DNA from: Candidatus Cryptobacteroides faecavium
Lineage (GTDB): Bacteria; Bacteroidota; Bacteroidia; Bacteroidales; UBA932
Length of the DNA: 64,000 bases
NCBI GenBank assembly: GCA_017694995.1
Contig: JADIMB010000001.1
Location: 1 to 64,000, forward strand
Direction: 5' to 3'
Shown here: positions 37,231 to 45,283 of the stretch, in pieces
Position numbering within the stretch: position 1 is the stretch's first letter
Layout of the letters: the number at the start of each line of letters is the position of its first letter
The notes under the pieces: model-generated
What the model was told of the DNA's origin: nothing
The model's input: the letters and a program-made list of their open reading frames with translations, nothing else
Databases searched by the model: none
Made by a program: the position numbers and the translations under genes

Positions 37231-37314
37231 TGAGAGGTCGGAAAACGAAAGTAGGAAGAAAACTACTTCGTTTTCCTCCTACTCGATTTATCTTGTGGAA
37301 AAAATAAGAGAGAA

Positions 37315-38529
37315 ATGACAAGTGTAAAACTAATGCTGAACAAGGACAGGGCGCACAGAGACGGTACCTATCCTGTTGTATTCCAGATTATCCATTGCCG
37401 CAAGAAAAAACTCGTGTACACGCCCTACAGCCTTTACAGGGAAGAATTCAACGAGAATACAGGTAAGGTATTTTACGTATCTTCATCTGTGCGTCCCAGA
37501 AAAGAAGTTGATTTTATTAACAATTCCCTTTCGGAACAATTTGAAAAAATAAGGAAAGTGATTTCCCGCATAGGCAAGGACGGGGAATATTCCGTATGCG
37601 ACATAGTCTCGAGATTCAGGGATTGTAAGGGATATACTGATATATTATCATATTTCAGGCTGAAAATGGATATTAAGAGGCAAAACGGATGTTTCGGCAC
37701 AGCGTCTGCCCTGAAAAGCACTATGCTCTCACTTTCTTCCTATATAGGCGGAGACAGAGTAAGCATAAACAGAATTGACACCGCCTTTGTAAAGGGATAT
37801 GAGGAATATCTCATGAGAAGGGGAATAAGCAGGAACACGATATGCTATTATATGAGGAATTTCCGCTCTGTATACAACAGTGCAGTGATGGAAGGCTGTG
37901 TGCCGGATACCGTTTCACCTTTCCAGTATATATCCTCCAGTCCTTGTGTGACATTGAAACGTGCCATAAATGAAGACTCGTTGAGAAGGCTTCTCGAAGC
38001 AGACTTTTCCGATGACTTGCACCTTGATATGGCAAGAGATCTTTTCATGTTCAGTTTTTTCAGCAGGGGGATGCCGTTTGTAGACGTGATATTCCTGAAA
38101 AAAAGCAATATTTCAGATGGTGTAATCACCTACCGGAGACACAAGACAGGACAGAAGCTCCAGGTATCTGTCACTCCTTACATATCCATGCTGATAGACA
38201 AATACAGAAATCCTTCGGAATATGTCTTTCCGATTCTTGAAGGTACCTCACCTTCGGAGTTGCACGTCTCCTACAGGCTGGCTCTCGAGCGTACTAACAG
38301 GAATCTCAAGAATGTAGCTTCCAGATGCGGAATTACTCTGTCCCTTACTACATACATGGCCCGTCACAGCTGGGCTACACGTGCTAGGAATCTGGGTATA
38401 CCGCTTCCGGTGATAAGTGAAAGTCTTGGCCATACATCCGAGAAGACCACCAGGATATACCTCAAGGAGCTAGACCGCAGGATTCTTGATGAAGCCAATG
38501 CTATGGTATCGGACTTAAGAAGTATATAA
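37315..38529 (+). CDS. Tyrosine recombinase, probable DNA invertase of the adjacent cassette
   Basis: 404 residues. An N-terminal arm-type domain (residues about 1-100) and a SAM-like core-binding domain (about 105-215) precede the catalytic domain. Catalytic residues visible include Arg in FFSRGMPFVDVI, R350 in MARHSWATR, His in ESLGHTSEKT and the nucleophile Y382 in RIYLKELD. It resembles the Bacteroidota recombinases that flip nearby promoters or genes. It ends 49 nt before the left 20-bp inverted site. The gene is AT-richer than its left-hand neighbours. Between the frdB terminator and its ATG there is, besides the intron, only about 30 nt, so its own promoter is unclear. An alternative is an integrase left from a lost mobile element. 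Confidence 0.88.
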   Translation: MTSVKLMLNKDRAHRDGTYPVVFQIIHCRKKKLVYTPYSLYREEFNENTGKVFYVSSSVRPRKEVDFINNSLSEQFEKIRKVISRIGKDGEYSVCDIVSRFRDCKGYTDILSYFRLKMDIKRQNGCFGTASALKSTMLSLSSYIGGDRVSINRIDTAFVKGYEEYLMRRGISRNTICYYMRNFRSVYNSAVMEGCVPDTVSPFQYISSSPCVTLKRAINEDSLRRLLEADFSDDLHLDMARDLFMFSFFSRGMPFVDVIFLKKSNISDGVITYRRHKTGQKLQVSVTPYISMLIDKYRNPSEYVFPILEGTSPSELHVSYRLALERTNRNLKNVASRCGITLSLTTYMARHSWATRARNLGIPLPVISESLGHTSEKTTRIYLKELDRRILDEANAMVSDLRSI

Positions 38530-38565
38530 AAGTAAGTAAAACTCAATATTTTAAAAAAAACTTCC

Positions 38566-38573
38566 TATATTTG
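38566..38573 (+). promoter_or_regulatory. Minus-7 box outside the left inverted repeat
   Basis: TATATTTG matches TAnnTTTG exactly and lies 5 nt before the left inverted repeat, reading into the cassette. Initiation would fall within the repeat itself. No TTTG is present at the expected minus-33 distance, so strength is uncertain or activator dependent. Confidence 0.45.
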
Positions 38574-38578
38574 ATACT

Positions 38579-38598
38579 GCTCTATCGTGGATAGAGCG
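38579..38598 (+). repeat. Left 20-bp inverted repeat of the AraC cassette
   Basis: GCTCTATC-GTG-GATAGAGC plus G. The two 8-bp half-sites are themselves inverted around an asymmetric GTG core, like a recombinase core site. Its exact reverse complement is at 39736-39755. Confidence 0.92.
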
Positions 38599-38616
38599 CA
38601 TATAAGTATTTATTGT

Positions 38617-38749
38617 TTCACAAAAATCTGTGAACCAGGTAAGTGTGTAGTATTTAACAACAATATCATGTTTCAGCAGCATCATTTTACTCAATATTAA
38701 GCACTCAATATCCTGCTGCGCCATATGTTGAACTGGTCCGTGCTGAAAC
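38617..38749 (+). promoter_or_regulatory. Structured leader of the AraC-type gene
   Basis: Two inverted repeats lie in the leader: TTCACA-N6-TGTGAA (38617-38634) and GTTTCAGCA (38670-38678) with TGCTGAAAC (38741-38749). The decamer ACTCAATATT occurs at 38689 and, shortened by one base, at 38703. A further copy lies outside the cassette at 38541. These could be regulator sites or RNA structures. Confidence 0.4.
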
Positions 38750-38791
38750 AGCCATGAAACTTTCTGTTCACCGATATGGAAAAAATTTGAT

Positions 38792-39718
38792 ATGTTTACT
38801 TCTGAACATGATCTGAAAAAGGGTGAATGCCCTGTACTGATCAATGCCAACGAACACTGGACATGTATGAATTACAGAGCGGATGTTGGCACCGGATTCA
38901 GGATAATGGAGGCAGGTCCGGGCAGGATTGTCACCATAGAGCCTGACGGTTATTTCCATCTGTTGTTTTTCAAGACAGGGGAATGCAGGTCTGAAAGCAT
39001 GAGATTCTCCAGAAGAATCTATTTTCCAGGACAGATGCTACTTCTGCCCAGGAACTATCTTTTCAAGGCGACAGCCGTCTCGGATATGAAAATAGTGGAC
39101 ATGTCTTTTGACAAACTCCTGAACAGATGTGACAAGCTGCAGCTGGAAATGCTTGTCCCCATATGCAAGAGTATCGAATATGCAGTACAGCCTGTGACAA
39201 TGAAAAAGCAGATCATCGATTTCCTGAATCTGATTACAGAATGTATCGAATCAGGACTAGGATGCGCCCATTACCATGTGCTGAAACATCAGGAACTGAT
39301 GCTATATATCAAAGCATACTATACAAAAGAGGAAATCGCAACTCTCTTTTATCCTGTGATAATGACGCAATCTGATTTCAAAGAGATTATATACAGCCAT
39401 CCAAACATCTATTCGGTAAATGAAATGGCGGACGCGGCAAATATGAACAGGACAACATTCCTGAGAAGATTCAAGGAGGAATTCGGAGAAACCGCGGGTG
39501 TATGGATAAAGAAAAGACTTTGCCAGAATATACTGTATGAATGTTCAAATACAAAAAACACTATAAAAGATATAGTATACATATTCAATTTCTCTTCACA
39601 GAGCTCATTCAACAGATTCTGCAGAAGATATTTCAGGTGCACTCCGGGGGAACTTGTCACAAGGGTACGCGAAGGGCTGGTTATAAGAGAATACGAATCA
39701 TGTATGGAGGAAAAATGA
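38792..39718 (+). CDS. AraC-family transcriptional regulator
   Basis: 308 residues. Residues about 1-200 are a sensory or dimerisation domain without a recognised ligand site. Residues about 205-300 form the double helix-turn-helix: IYSVNEMADAANMNRTTFLRRFKEEFG, then IKDIVYIFNFSSQSSFNRFCRRYF and CTPGELVTRVRE. It is AT-rich and codon-biased unlike the housekeeping genes to the left, suggesting transfer. It is the only gene in the inverted-repeat-bounded cassette. The large leftward fimbrial operon ends 237 nt away and is the nearest plausible target, but no binding site was identified. Confidence 0.9.
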   Translation: MFTSEHDLKKGECPVLINANEHWTCMNYRADVGTGFRIMEAGPGRIVTIEPDGYFHLLFFKTGECRSESMRFSRRIYFPGQMLLLPRNYLFKATAVSDMKIVDMSFDKLLNRCDKLQLEMLVPICKSIEYAVQPVTMKKQIIDFLNLITECIESGLGCAHYHVLKHQELMLYIKAYYTKEEIATLFYPVIMTQSDFKEIIYSHPNIYSVNEMADAANMNRTTFLRRFKEEFGETAGVWIKKRLCQNILYECSNTKNTIKDIVYIFNFSSQSSFNRFCRRYFRCTPGELVTRVREGLVIREYESCMEEK

Positions 39719-39735
39719 AAAGGAGGAGAAAATCA

Positions 39736-39755
39736 CGCTCTATCCACGATAGAGC
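39736..39755 (-). repeat. Right 20-bp inverted repeat of the AraC cassette
   Basis: C followed by GCTCTATC-CAC-GATAGAGC, the exact reverse complement of 38579-38598. It starts 18 nt after the AraC-type stop codon. Flanking sequence outside both repeats is unrelated. Confidence 0.92.
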
Positions 39756-39794
39756 CTGACGGGTTTTGTCTGACTTGTGGAGGTCATGCAATGA

Positions 39795-39830
39795 AAGAGG
39801 GAGTCCCGGACTTTTCCGGAGCTCCCTCTT
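39795..39830 (+). terminator. Terminator behind the cassette
   Basis: AAGAGGGAG (39795-39803) pairs with CTCCCTCTT (39822-39830), and an inner CCGG/CCGG pairing continues the stem. It lies 40 nt beyond the right inverted repeat, so it stays fixed if the cassette flips. It may also serve the convergent fimbrial operon. Confidence 0.75.
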
Positions 39831-39954
39831 ATTCTGGAAACAATCCATACTGCAGGTCAGAGTCAGTTCCAGGCCAGACAATTTATGGTGTGTTTATGTG
39901 TAAAATGTGTATTTTGCAAAGCAAACATCGAACAGTCAGTCCACAGCACTGTCC

Positions 39955-40884
39955 TCAGTCATGGAAGTTTCCAGAAATATACTGTTCGGCTTCTTCGGCA
40001 GAGACATCCTTAAGTACTACTTTCATGGACCTGTCCAGGAGATAGATGGTGGGCGTCGCCCTTATTACATACTCTCTGCTTTCGTACAATCCGGGGGAAT
40101 GTATCACTGTCCATCCGCCCGGAAGCTCAGGTAGATGCTTTTCCCACATGATGGTGTCCTTTCCGGGGTATACGGCAAGAATGCCGAGTTTGTGTTCATT
40201 CACCGCGTCTCCTATCGCTTCTGAGCCGGAAATGTATTTTTCCACTCTTTCACATTCCGGACATCCGGGTTCATAGAAAATCAGCAGTACAGCTTTTCCG
40301 GACATGCTGTACAGGCGGAATGATTCTGTTTCACTGTCTGGAAGATACCCTGAAATGTCGGATGCCGGTGTACCCGGGCGGTTCTTCAAAGCGGATTCAA
40401 GCTGCCATACGGGCCTGATCCTGTACTCTTCCGGTATATCCGGAAGCCCAAGGAAACTTTGCAGGCAAGCTATCCAGATATTTTCATTGCGGTAAGGGGA
40501 GTTGGGGTCATCGAAATAGGTTTCAGCCAATTCTTCTATGCGCAACAGCATGTCTAGTCTGGATGAAGCTTTCCTGAACATAATGGAAGCAGGTCTTGAT
40601 ATATCACCGGAAGGAAGCCTGAGCATGATCCAGCTCCATGTAGCGAATGCCTGCTCCAGTGAAGCGGAATCCGTGAGCCATGCTTCATCATCCATATCCA
40701 CGCTGTCCCAGTAATGTTCAGTTATCCACTTTATTTTCTGATTACCGGCCAGAGAATCAGGTGGAGAAGGAAGTTCCACCTGTCTTCTGACCTGCTGAGG
40801 CCCTGCAGCACAGGCCCCAGCATTGAAAATAAACAAAAGGTTTAAAGCGAGTATGATATGTATGGCCGTCATTTTTATGTGCAT
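39955..40884 (-). CDS. DUF5106 / thioredoxin-fold exported protein, last gene of the fimbrial operon
   Basis: 309 residues with a signal peptide (residues 5-25; the start may be the ATG at 40872). It has the same two-domain plan as the protein at 10963. The DUF5106-like part shows WITEHYWDSVDMDD, LEQAFATWSWIMLRLP and DDPNSPYRNENIW. The thioredoxin-like part has GCPEC and RATPTIYLLDRS. It lies 14 nt after the preceding fimbrial gene, suggesting co-transcription. A role in disulfide or thiol control of exported fimbrial proteins is inferred from position only. Confidence 0.8.
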   Translation of the reverse strand: MHIKMTAIHIILALNLLFIFNAGACAAGPQQVRRQVELPSPPDSLAGNQKIKWITEHYWDSVDMDDEAWLTDSASLEQAFATWSWIMLRLPSGDISRPASIMFRKASSRLDMLLRIEELAETYFDDPNSPYRNENIWIACLQSFLGLPDIPEEYRIRPVWQLESALKNRPGTPASDISGYLPDSETESFRLYSMSGKAVLLIFYEPGCPECERVEKYISGSEAIGDAVNEHKLGILAVYPGKDTIMWEKHLPELPGGWTVIHSPGLYESREYVIRATPTIYLLDRSMKVVLKDVSAEEAEQYISGNFHD

Positions 40885-40898
40885 ATTCAGTTAATGTC

Positions 40899-43800
40899 TT
40901 ATCTGATGAGGTCTGCTACACAGCGCACGAATATTTTCTGGGTACCGAAGGCCATATTGTCATTATAGACAGGTGTACCGGAAGTGGTGTTTCCCGTAAT
41001 GGTTACCTTGTAACCGCTGTGCCAGTATTTCGAGTCCTGTATGTAATAGCCTGTCCCGTGCTTATGCACCACCAGATGAGGATAAAGCTCCATCGACCTG
41101 TTTTCTCCAAGTTTGTACTCAAACTGCCCTGTCAAGAACATGTCCATCTGGTTTGCAGAGCATATGAATCCTCTGCCGTTTGACTCAAAAGAGTTTCCTA
41201 CACTCATATGGTCGTTGAACTTTCCTTCGTTCTCCCTTGCTATTATAGCTGCCATTTCCTCGTCTGTAGGATATCTCCAGTTCAGTCCCTGTACCATGTC
41301 CTCAGGATGCTTCGATGCGTATGTGGCGCAAATATTCTCATACCGTCCGTCTATATATCCTCCTCCGATGGAAGATGTCCCTGAAGTCTCCCTGCTCTGG
41401 TTGCGGTCGTACTCTATGTTAGACAGAGATGAACCGGTGACGTTCTGCCATGACTTTCCTGTCACTTCCATCGCTTCCGGACTTGCTACTATGGTTTTTC
41501 CTCTTACCTCAAGCACTTCTCCTACCCCGGACTGGAATATGGTGGATTTCAGTTCAGGAAGCGGGGAACTTCCGTTGTATATGGATATGTCTATCTGGTC
41601 GTTTTTCTGTGAAGGGAACAAGGCGTTCCTGTTGTTTGCCGCAGAGAAAGTTATGAGCCTTGGGAACAATGCTTTGTATACGGTGAATTCAACCGTCCCG
41701 GCATTGTCCGCATTATCGGCTATGTTGCTCTGCCTTATGGTAACAGGTGAGGGAAGGGTCTGTGTAACGGCTCCTTTTTCTGTTGAGACAGTGTTGTCAT
41801 ATGCACAGTATGTCCCGTATCCCATCAAGGTGACAGTGCCTCTGGTACCCAGATACGGGAAAGTCTGTTTTCCTTGCTCCTTTTCTGCTTCCCTTTCAAT
41901 AGTGATTTTCAGCTTGTGGCCTTCAGATCCAGGATTGGCGGCAATGTTCACTTTCTGATCAGAGCGGAAAGCCAGGCGCGGCCTTGTGTAGCCGTATTGT
42001 TGCACTGACGAGGCATCTTTCCATGAACCGTCCCTCGGGTCCTTCCACTGCAGTTTCAGTGTCCTGCTGCCATAGCTGTCATAGGCCGGGAAAGCGATAG
42101 CGGACTGTCCTGAAGGCTGGAACTTATGTACAGACCCCTGCTGTACCCCGGAAGCGTCTACAAATCTCATATCTATCTCCGTCACATTCACACTGCCGCT
42201 GAATACAGGCCCCGCATGTCCTGCCGCATCAGTTTTTCCAGGCATGGCACCTGCGAAAAAGCTGTTTGCATATCCGTCCGCGTCATCTGTCCAGGAGACA
42301 CTCTCCGGTGCTTCGACATAGTATTTGTACTGGTCTATAACGAGAGTCCGGGTCTCTCCTCCGGATGAGGCTGTAATTCCTGATGCCCCGTATCTTACGG
42401 CTACCTCACGGGAGAATTTTTCCCCAGGGGCGGAGCCGTATTCGGATATTGCAGGGATATCTATTGTGAGCTTCTGTGCCGAATATGCGGCAGCTGACTT
42501 CACTTCAGACACATTCCCGCCTGCTGAAACTGTCCAAGCGGCATTTGTCTTTGCGCTTACTACAGCATTGCCTCCGCTTGGAGGAAGTACTGTGACACCT
42601 TGATCCTCAGGAATTATCGATGCCTCATCAAAATATGCAGGAGTTGTACGCAGGAGAGTGACTTTCGTTTCACTCTGTGATACTCCTTGCGGCAGACCGG
42701 AGGCATTTGTACTGAAAGTTATGTAAGTGGAATGCTCTGTCCCGGCTGCATCAGGGGTATCCGCGTTCGTCGATCCAGCGCTCCTGCCGGTATAGTTGCG
42801 CGGATTGAATGTTATATATCTGCCATCTTCATTCTGTTCACTTTCTCTGACAATATAGATGGTGTTATACGTATCTTCACCCAGCCCTCCTTTCATGGTA
42901 TTTCTGTCGGGAGTAACGCTTGTGCACACCCTGTTCCAGTCTGTAGTGCTGTTTCGGTCTTCGGCCATTTTGACATTGGCATTGGTGCTTATTTTCAGCT
43001 TTATGCTTCCTGCTTCCCTTGTATCCCCGAAATCATGTTCTGTCCAGTCTGTGGATATGACAGGGGCCGGTGCCTTCTGGTTTATCTTGAACGGTGTATT
43101 GTCAAATTCGGGATCGTCGCTTGCAGGGTGGAACAGGAATGTGCGCGGCCGCCATGAATTGTTTGGTTCGAAACTGGCAGACAGTACTGTTTCTCCTGAC
43201 CTGTACGGATCTTTTGAAGATCCTTTTTTCACTGTTACCTGGTCAGTATCTGTATTTTGATCCTGGGCATTCTCAATGGTGTATTTATAAATCCACCAGT
43301 CTACTTCCGATGTGACACGGATTTCGAAAGCCTTGTTTCCTGAAGCGGCCACATCATCCAGGGTAATTACCCCGAGGGCGAGGTTTGTGGCGAGCTGCTC
43401 TACGGTGACAGTACGGGCTTCTATCCTTCCAGTGCCGTCCTGCCCGTCATCAGCTATATATATCGTAATGAGACTGGAAAGAATGCCGCTTACATCAGAT
43501 GTACGTTCCTGAGGCAGGAGGGAGAATACTTTTGTTACAGTATTTGTATTTTCATCTGTCTGTGTATCATCAAGCTTCAGTATTTCTGTATCTTTCCATT
43601 TTATGTCACCTTCCAGAGACTTGACTGTGAATTTCACTTCTTTGTTGCGAGGCTGCACAGTCACTGTGATTTTTTTTCTGTGCTCTCCGGGGTTTTTCAT
43701 GAATATCAAAGAAGTGGGCGTGACTTCTATATTCAGCAACACATCTGCTGACTGGTTCACATAGATTTTCTTTGTAAGGTTTCCTGACTTTATGTAGAAG

Positions 43801-45269
43801 AATCCTTCACGTATGTCATTTATGTCGGCATAGCCTCCGTTGCCTCCTGAAAGTGCAGGCCATCCGTTCACTGACACTTCAAGTTTTGTGCTTCCTGCAT
43901 TACCTTTTTCAGTGCTGAATTTTATCCAGTCATAGAGCGCTGAACCGCTGTTTCCTGAGGGTTTCTCTATTGTCCATTCCTGTGACGATGTCACTGAAAG
44001 GATGCTTGTAGAAGCTTCGCGGTAGAAGTCCATGGTGCTCTTGTCCACAGAAAGTCCCTGCTGTCCGTAATCAGCGTCTATATCGGATTCCGACCATTCA
44101 AGTACATCGAAGGTAATGTCTTTTGTAGCATTCTTGAATGCACTTTCCTCGTCAGGGTACCCAGGTCCTGATACAGAGGTGATATTAATACGGTATCTGT
44201 TGTTCCTCAGCAGATTGTAATATCCACCGTCAGATTTGGACATATCTATTCTGTAGTACGATTTTTCCTGTCTTCCGTCATATTTTCCAGCCACGACGAC
44301 ACATGCCCTGCTTTCTGGGTCTTTTGCGTCAGAGCCGTTGTAGTTTGACGCTTCACCGACATATATCTGACGGAAGAAAAAGTCGGTGCCGTCTGCATTT
44401 TCAGCCTCATGATGTATTCCGGATTCCATACCAGTCACGGTCAGGCCCCCGCTTAATAAAGTCGGGGCAATGACTTTCTTGGGCTCGTTGTCAACCCAGT
44501 TATTTCCTCCTATATTCTTGTTCAGAGGTATCAGAAGAGACTTCTGCGGGATGTTATACACTATTGCCTCTGTGAGGATGAAGTTGTCAAGCCCGTTTAC
44601 TGCCTGAGAGCCTTCAGCATCCATGTCTGAGTCTGTCCCTGGAGATGACAGCTTGAAGTCCAGTCCTATGTCAATCCTGGCGACAGAACGGAGAGGATGC
44701 AGTTCTTTTTTGACTACACTTGTCTGTGAGCTGACGGTCTCCCTGAATTCAGTGTACATCGGGAGATAGCGTGGTGTGGAGGTGTCCCATCTGCTGCCAG
44801 TATCGAAAGAAAGCAAGTCAATGAACGTTGCTTTCGCTGTTCTGTTATCTATTTTCCCAGACGCCAGCAGCATATCCACTTCATTCGACGCGTTGGCCAT
44901 CACGACGAACAGCTGCTGTCCGTCGGCTTTGGGAAGTACGGCCTGCCATGTATCCGGCCCGCTTTTGCTGGCTACAGTCTTGCCCGAATAATATTCGTTT
45001 CCTTCCGAATGTTTTTCAGGACCGAATACAATTATGTCCACGGTCTTGATTTCGCTTTCCTGCGCAGGGGTCAGCGAGCGGGTGGCTGTGCCGGCCTCGG
45101 CAGCTGTAAGCTTGAATGTCACGAGCATTCCCTCCGGGAAGTCTCCTCCAGTATCTATTGTGTTGTCCGGTATCCTGCCATCCGCTTCCAGGTTTTCCCT
45201 GGTGCAGGAAGACAGGAGTGTCATGGCAGCTGAAAGAGCTGCAACCAAGATATATATTCTTTTTCTCAT
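40899..45269 (-). CDS. Giant fimbrial lipoprotein, copy 2 (putative tip adhesin)
   Basis: 1456 residues with a lipoprotein signal ending LLSSC. Residues about 50-400 resemble a fimbrillin-type (Mfa-like) domain and contain TATRSLTPAQESEIKTVDII. The middle (about 410-1280) is a run of Ig-like or BACON-like beta domains (for example SVDKSTMDFYREASTS with ILSVTSSQEWT). The C terminus carries a DUF1566-like module (GLNWRYPTDEEMAAI) and ends FVRCVADLIR. It is a clear paralogue of the next gene over its whole length. The ATG at 45269 is used because the 13-residue extension upstream precedes no signal sequence. It lies 14 nt after its paralogue. Confidence 0.78.
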   Translation of the reverse strand: MRKRIYILVAALSAAMTLLSSCTRENLEADGRIPDNTIDTGGDFPEGMLVTFKLTAAEAGTATRSLTPAQESEIKTVDIIVFGPEKHSEGNEYYSGKTVASKSGPDTWQAVLPKADGQQLFVVMANASNEVDMLLASGKIDNRTAKATFIDLLSFDTGSRWDTSTPRYLPMYTEFRETVSSQTSVVKKELHPLRSVARIDIGLDFKLSSPGTDSDMDAEGSQAVNGLDNFILTEAIVYNIPQKSLLIPLNKNIGGNNWVDNEPKKVIAPTLLSGGLTVTGMESGIHHEAENADGTDFFFRQIYVGEASNYNGSDAKDPESRACVVVAGKYDGRQEKSYYRIDMSKSDGGYYNLLRNNRYRINITSVSGPGYPDEESAFKNATKDITFDVLEWSESDIDADYGQQGLSVDKSTMDFYREASTSILSVTSSQEWTIEKPSGNSGSALYDWIKFSTEKGNAGSTKLEVSVNGWPALSGGNGGYADINDIREGFFYIKSGNLTKKIYVNQSADVLLNIEVTPTSLIFMKNPGEHRKKITVTVQPRNKEVKFTVKSLEGDIKWKDTEILKLDDTQTDENTNTVTKVFSLLPQERTSDVSGILSSLITIYIADDGQDGTGRIEARTVTVEQLATNLALGVITLDDVAASGNKAFEIRVTSEVDWWIYKYTIENAQDQNTDTDQVTVKKGSSKDPYRSGETVLSASFEPNNSWRPRTFLFHPASDDPEFDNTPFKINQKAPAPVISTDWTEHDFGDTREAGSIKLKISTNANVKMAEDRNSTTDWNRVCTSVTPDRNTMKGGLGEDTYNTIYIVRESEQNEDGRYITFNPRNYTGRSAGSTNADTPDAAGTEHSTYITFSTNASGLPQGVSQSETKVTLLRTTPAYFDEASIIPEDQGVTVLPPSGGNAVVSAKTNAAWTVSAGGNVSEVKSAAAYSAQKLTIDIPAISEYGSAPGEKFSREVAVRYGASGITASSGGETRTLVIDQYKYYVEAPESVSWTDDADGYANSFFAGAMPGKTDAAGHAGPVFSGSVNVTEIDMRFVDASGVQQGSVHKFQPSGQSAIAFPAYDSYGSRTLKLQWKDPRDGSWKDASSVQQYGYTRPRLAFRSDQKVNIAANPGSEGHKLKITIEREAEKEQGKQTFPYLGTRGTVTLMGYGTYCAYDNTVSTEKGAVTQTLPSPVTIRQSNIADNADNAGTVEFTVYKALFPRLITFSAANNRNALFPSQKNDQIDISIYNGSSPLPELKSTIFQSGVGEVLEVRGKTIVASPEAMEVTGKSWQNVTGSSLSNIEYDRNQSRETSGTSSIGGGYIDGRYENICATYASKHPEDMVQGLNWRYPTDEEMAAIIARENEGKFNDHMSVGNSFESNGRGFICSANQMDMFLTGQFEYKLGENRSMELYPHLVVHKHGTGYYIQDSKYWHSGYKVTITGNTTSGTPVYNDNMAFGTQKIFVRCVADLIR

Positions 45270-45283
45270 GTCTAAAATCTTAT

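Larger units (their letters stand above)
35663..37291 (+). mobile_element. Group II intron of class C type, inserted behind the frdB terminator
   Basis: A domain I-like 5' region contains GGTGCAAGTCCC. The maturase frame follows, and then domain V at about 37197-37230. In domain V the arms ACCGCCGTA and TACGGTGGT pair, with CGC at the catalytic-triad position; a CGC triad is a feature of IIC introns. After it comes a domain VI-like hairpin (about 37239-37277). The 5' end near 35663 (GTATG) and the 3' end near 37291 (ATTTAT) are estimates. Placement directly downstream of an intrinsic terminator, in the same orientation, is the known target habit of IIC introns, and the reverse transcriptase is of the class C style. 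The element lies 24 nt before the recombinase gene at 37315. Confidence 0.85.
38579..39755 (+). other. Probable invertible DNA cassette carrying an AraC-type regulator
   Basis: 1177 bp bounded by exact 20-bp inverted repeats and directly preceded by a tyrosine recombinase gene. It contains only the AraC-family gene (38792-39718) and its 194-nt leader. A minus-7 box lies outside the left repeat and a terminator outside the right one. In the orientation given, the regulator is sense to that promoter; inversion would make it antisense. Inversion itself is inferred from this architecture and is not observed here. Confidence 0.75.

Noticed and set aside
36767-37318. Separate small genes downstream of the reverse transcriptase
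   Set aside because: The frame starting near 36825 is the continuation of the maturase after the TGA; the others overlap it or lie in the intron RNA core.
38579-38598. The palindromic site as a simple transcription terminator
   Set aside because: The 8-bp arms have a 3-nt core and no T tract, and the exact inverted copy 1.16 kb away is better explained by recombination.
37315-39755. Prophage or integrative element with attL/attR
   Set aside because: The two 20-bp sites are inverted, not direct, and no structural phage, conjugation or replication genes are present.
41113-43512. Long plus-strand frames inside the giant fimbrial genes
   Set aside because: They are antisense to clear signal-peptide-bearing lipoprotein genes and show no family features.
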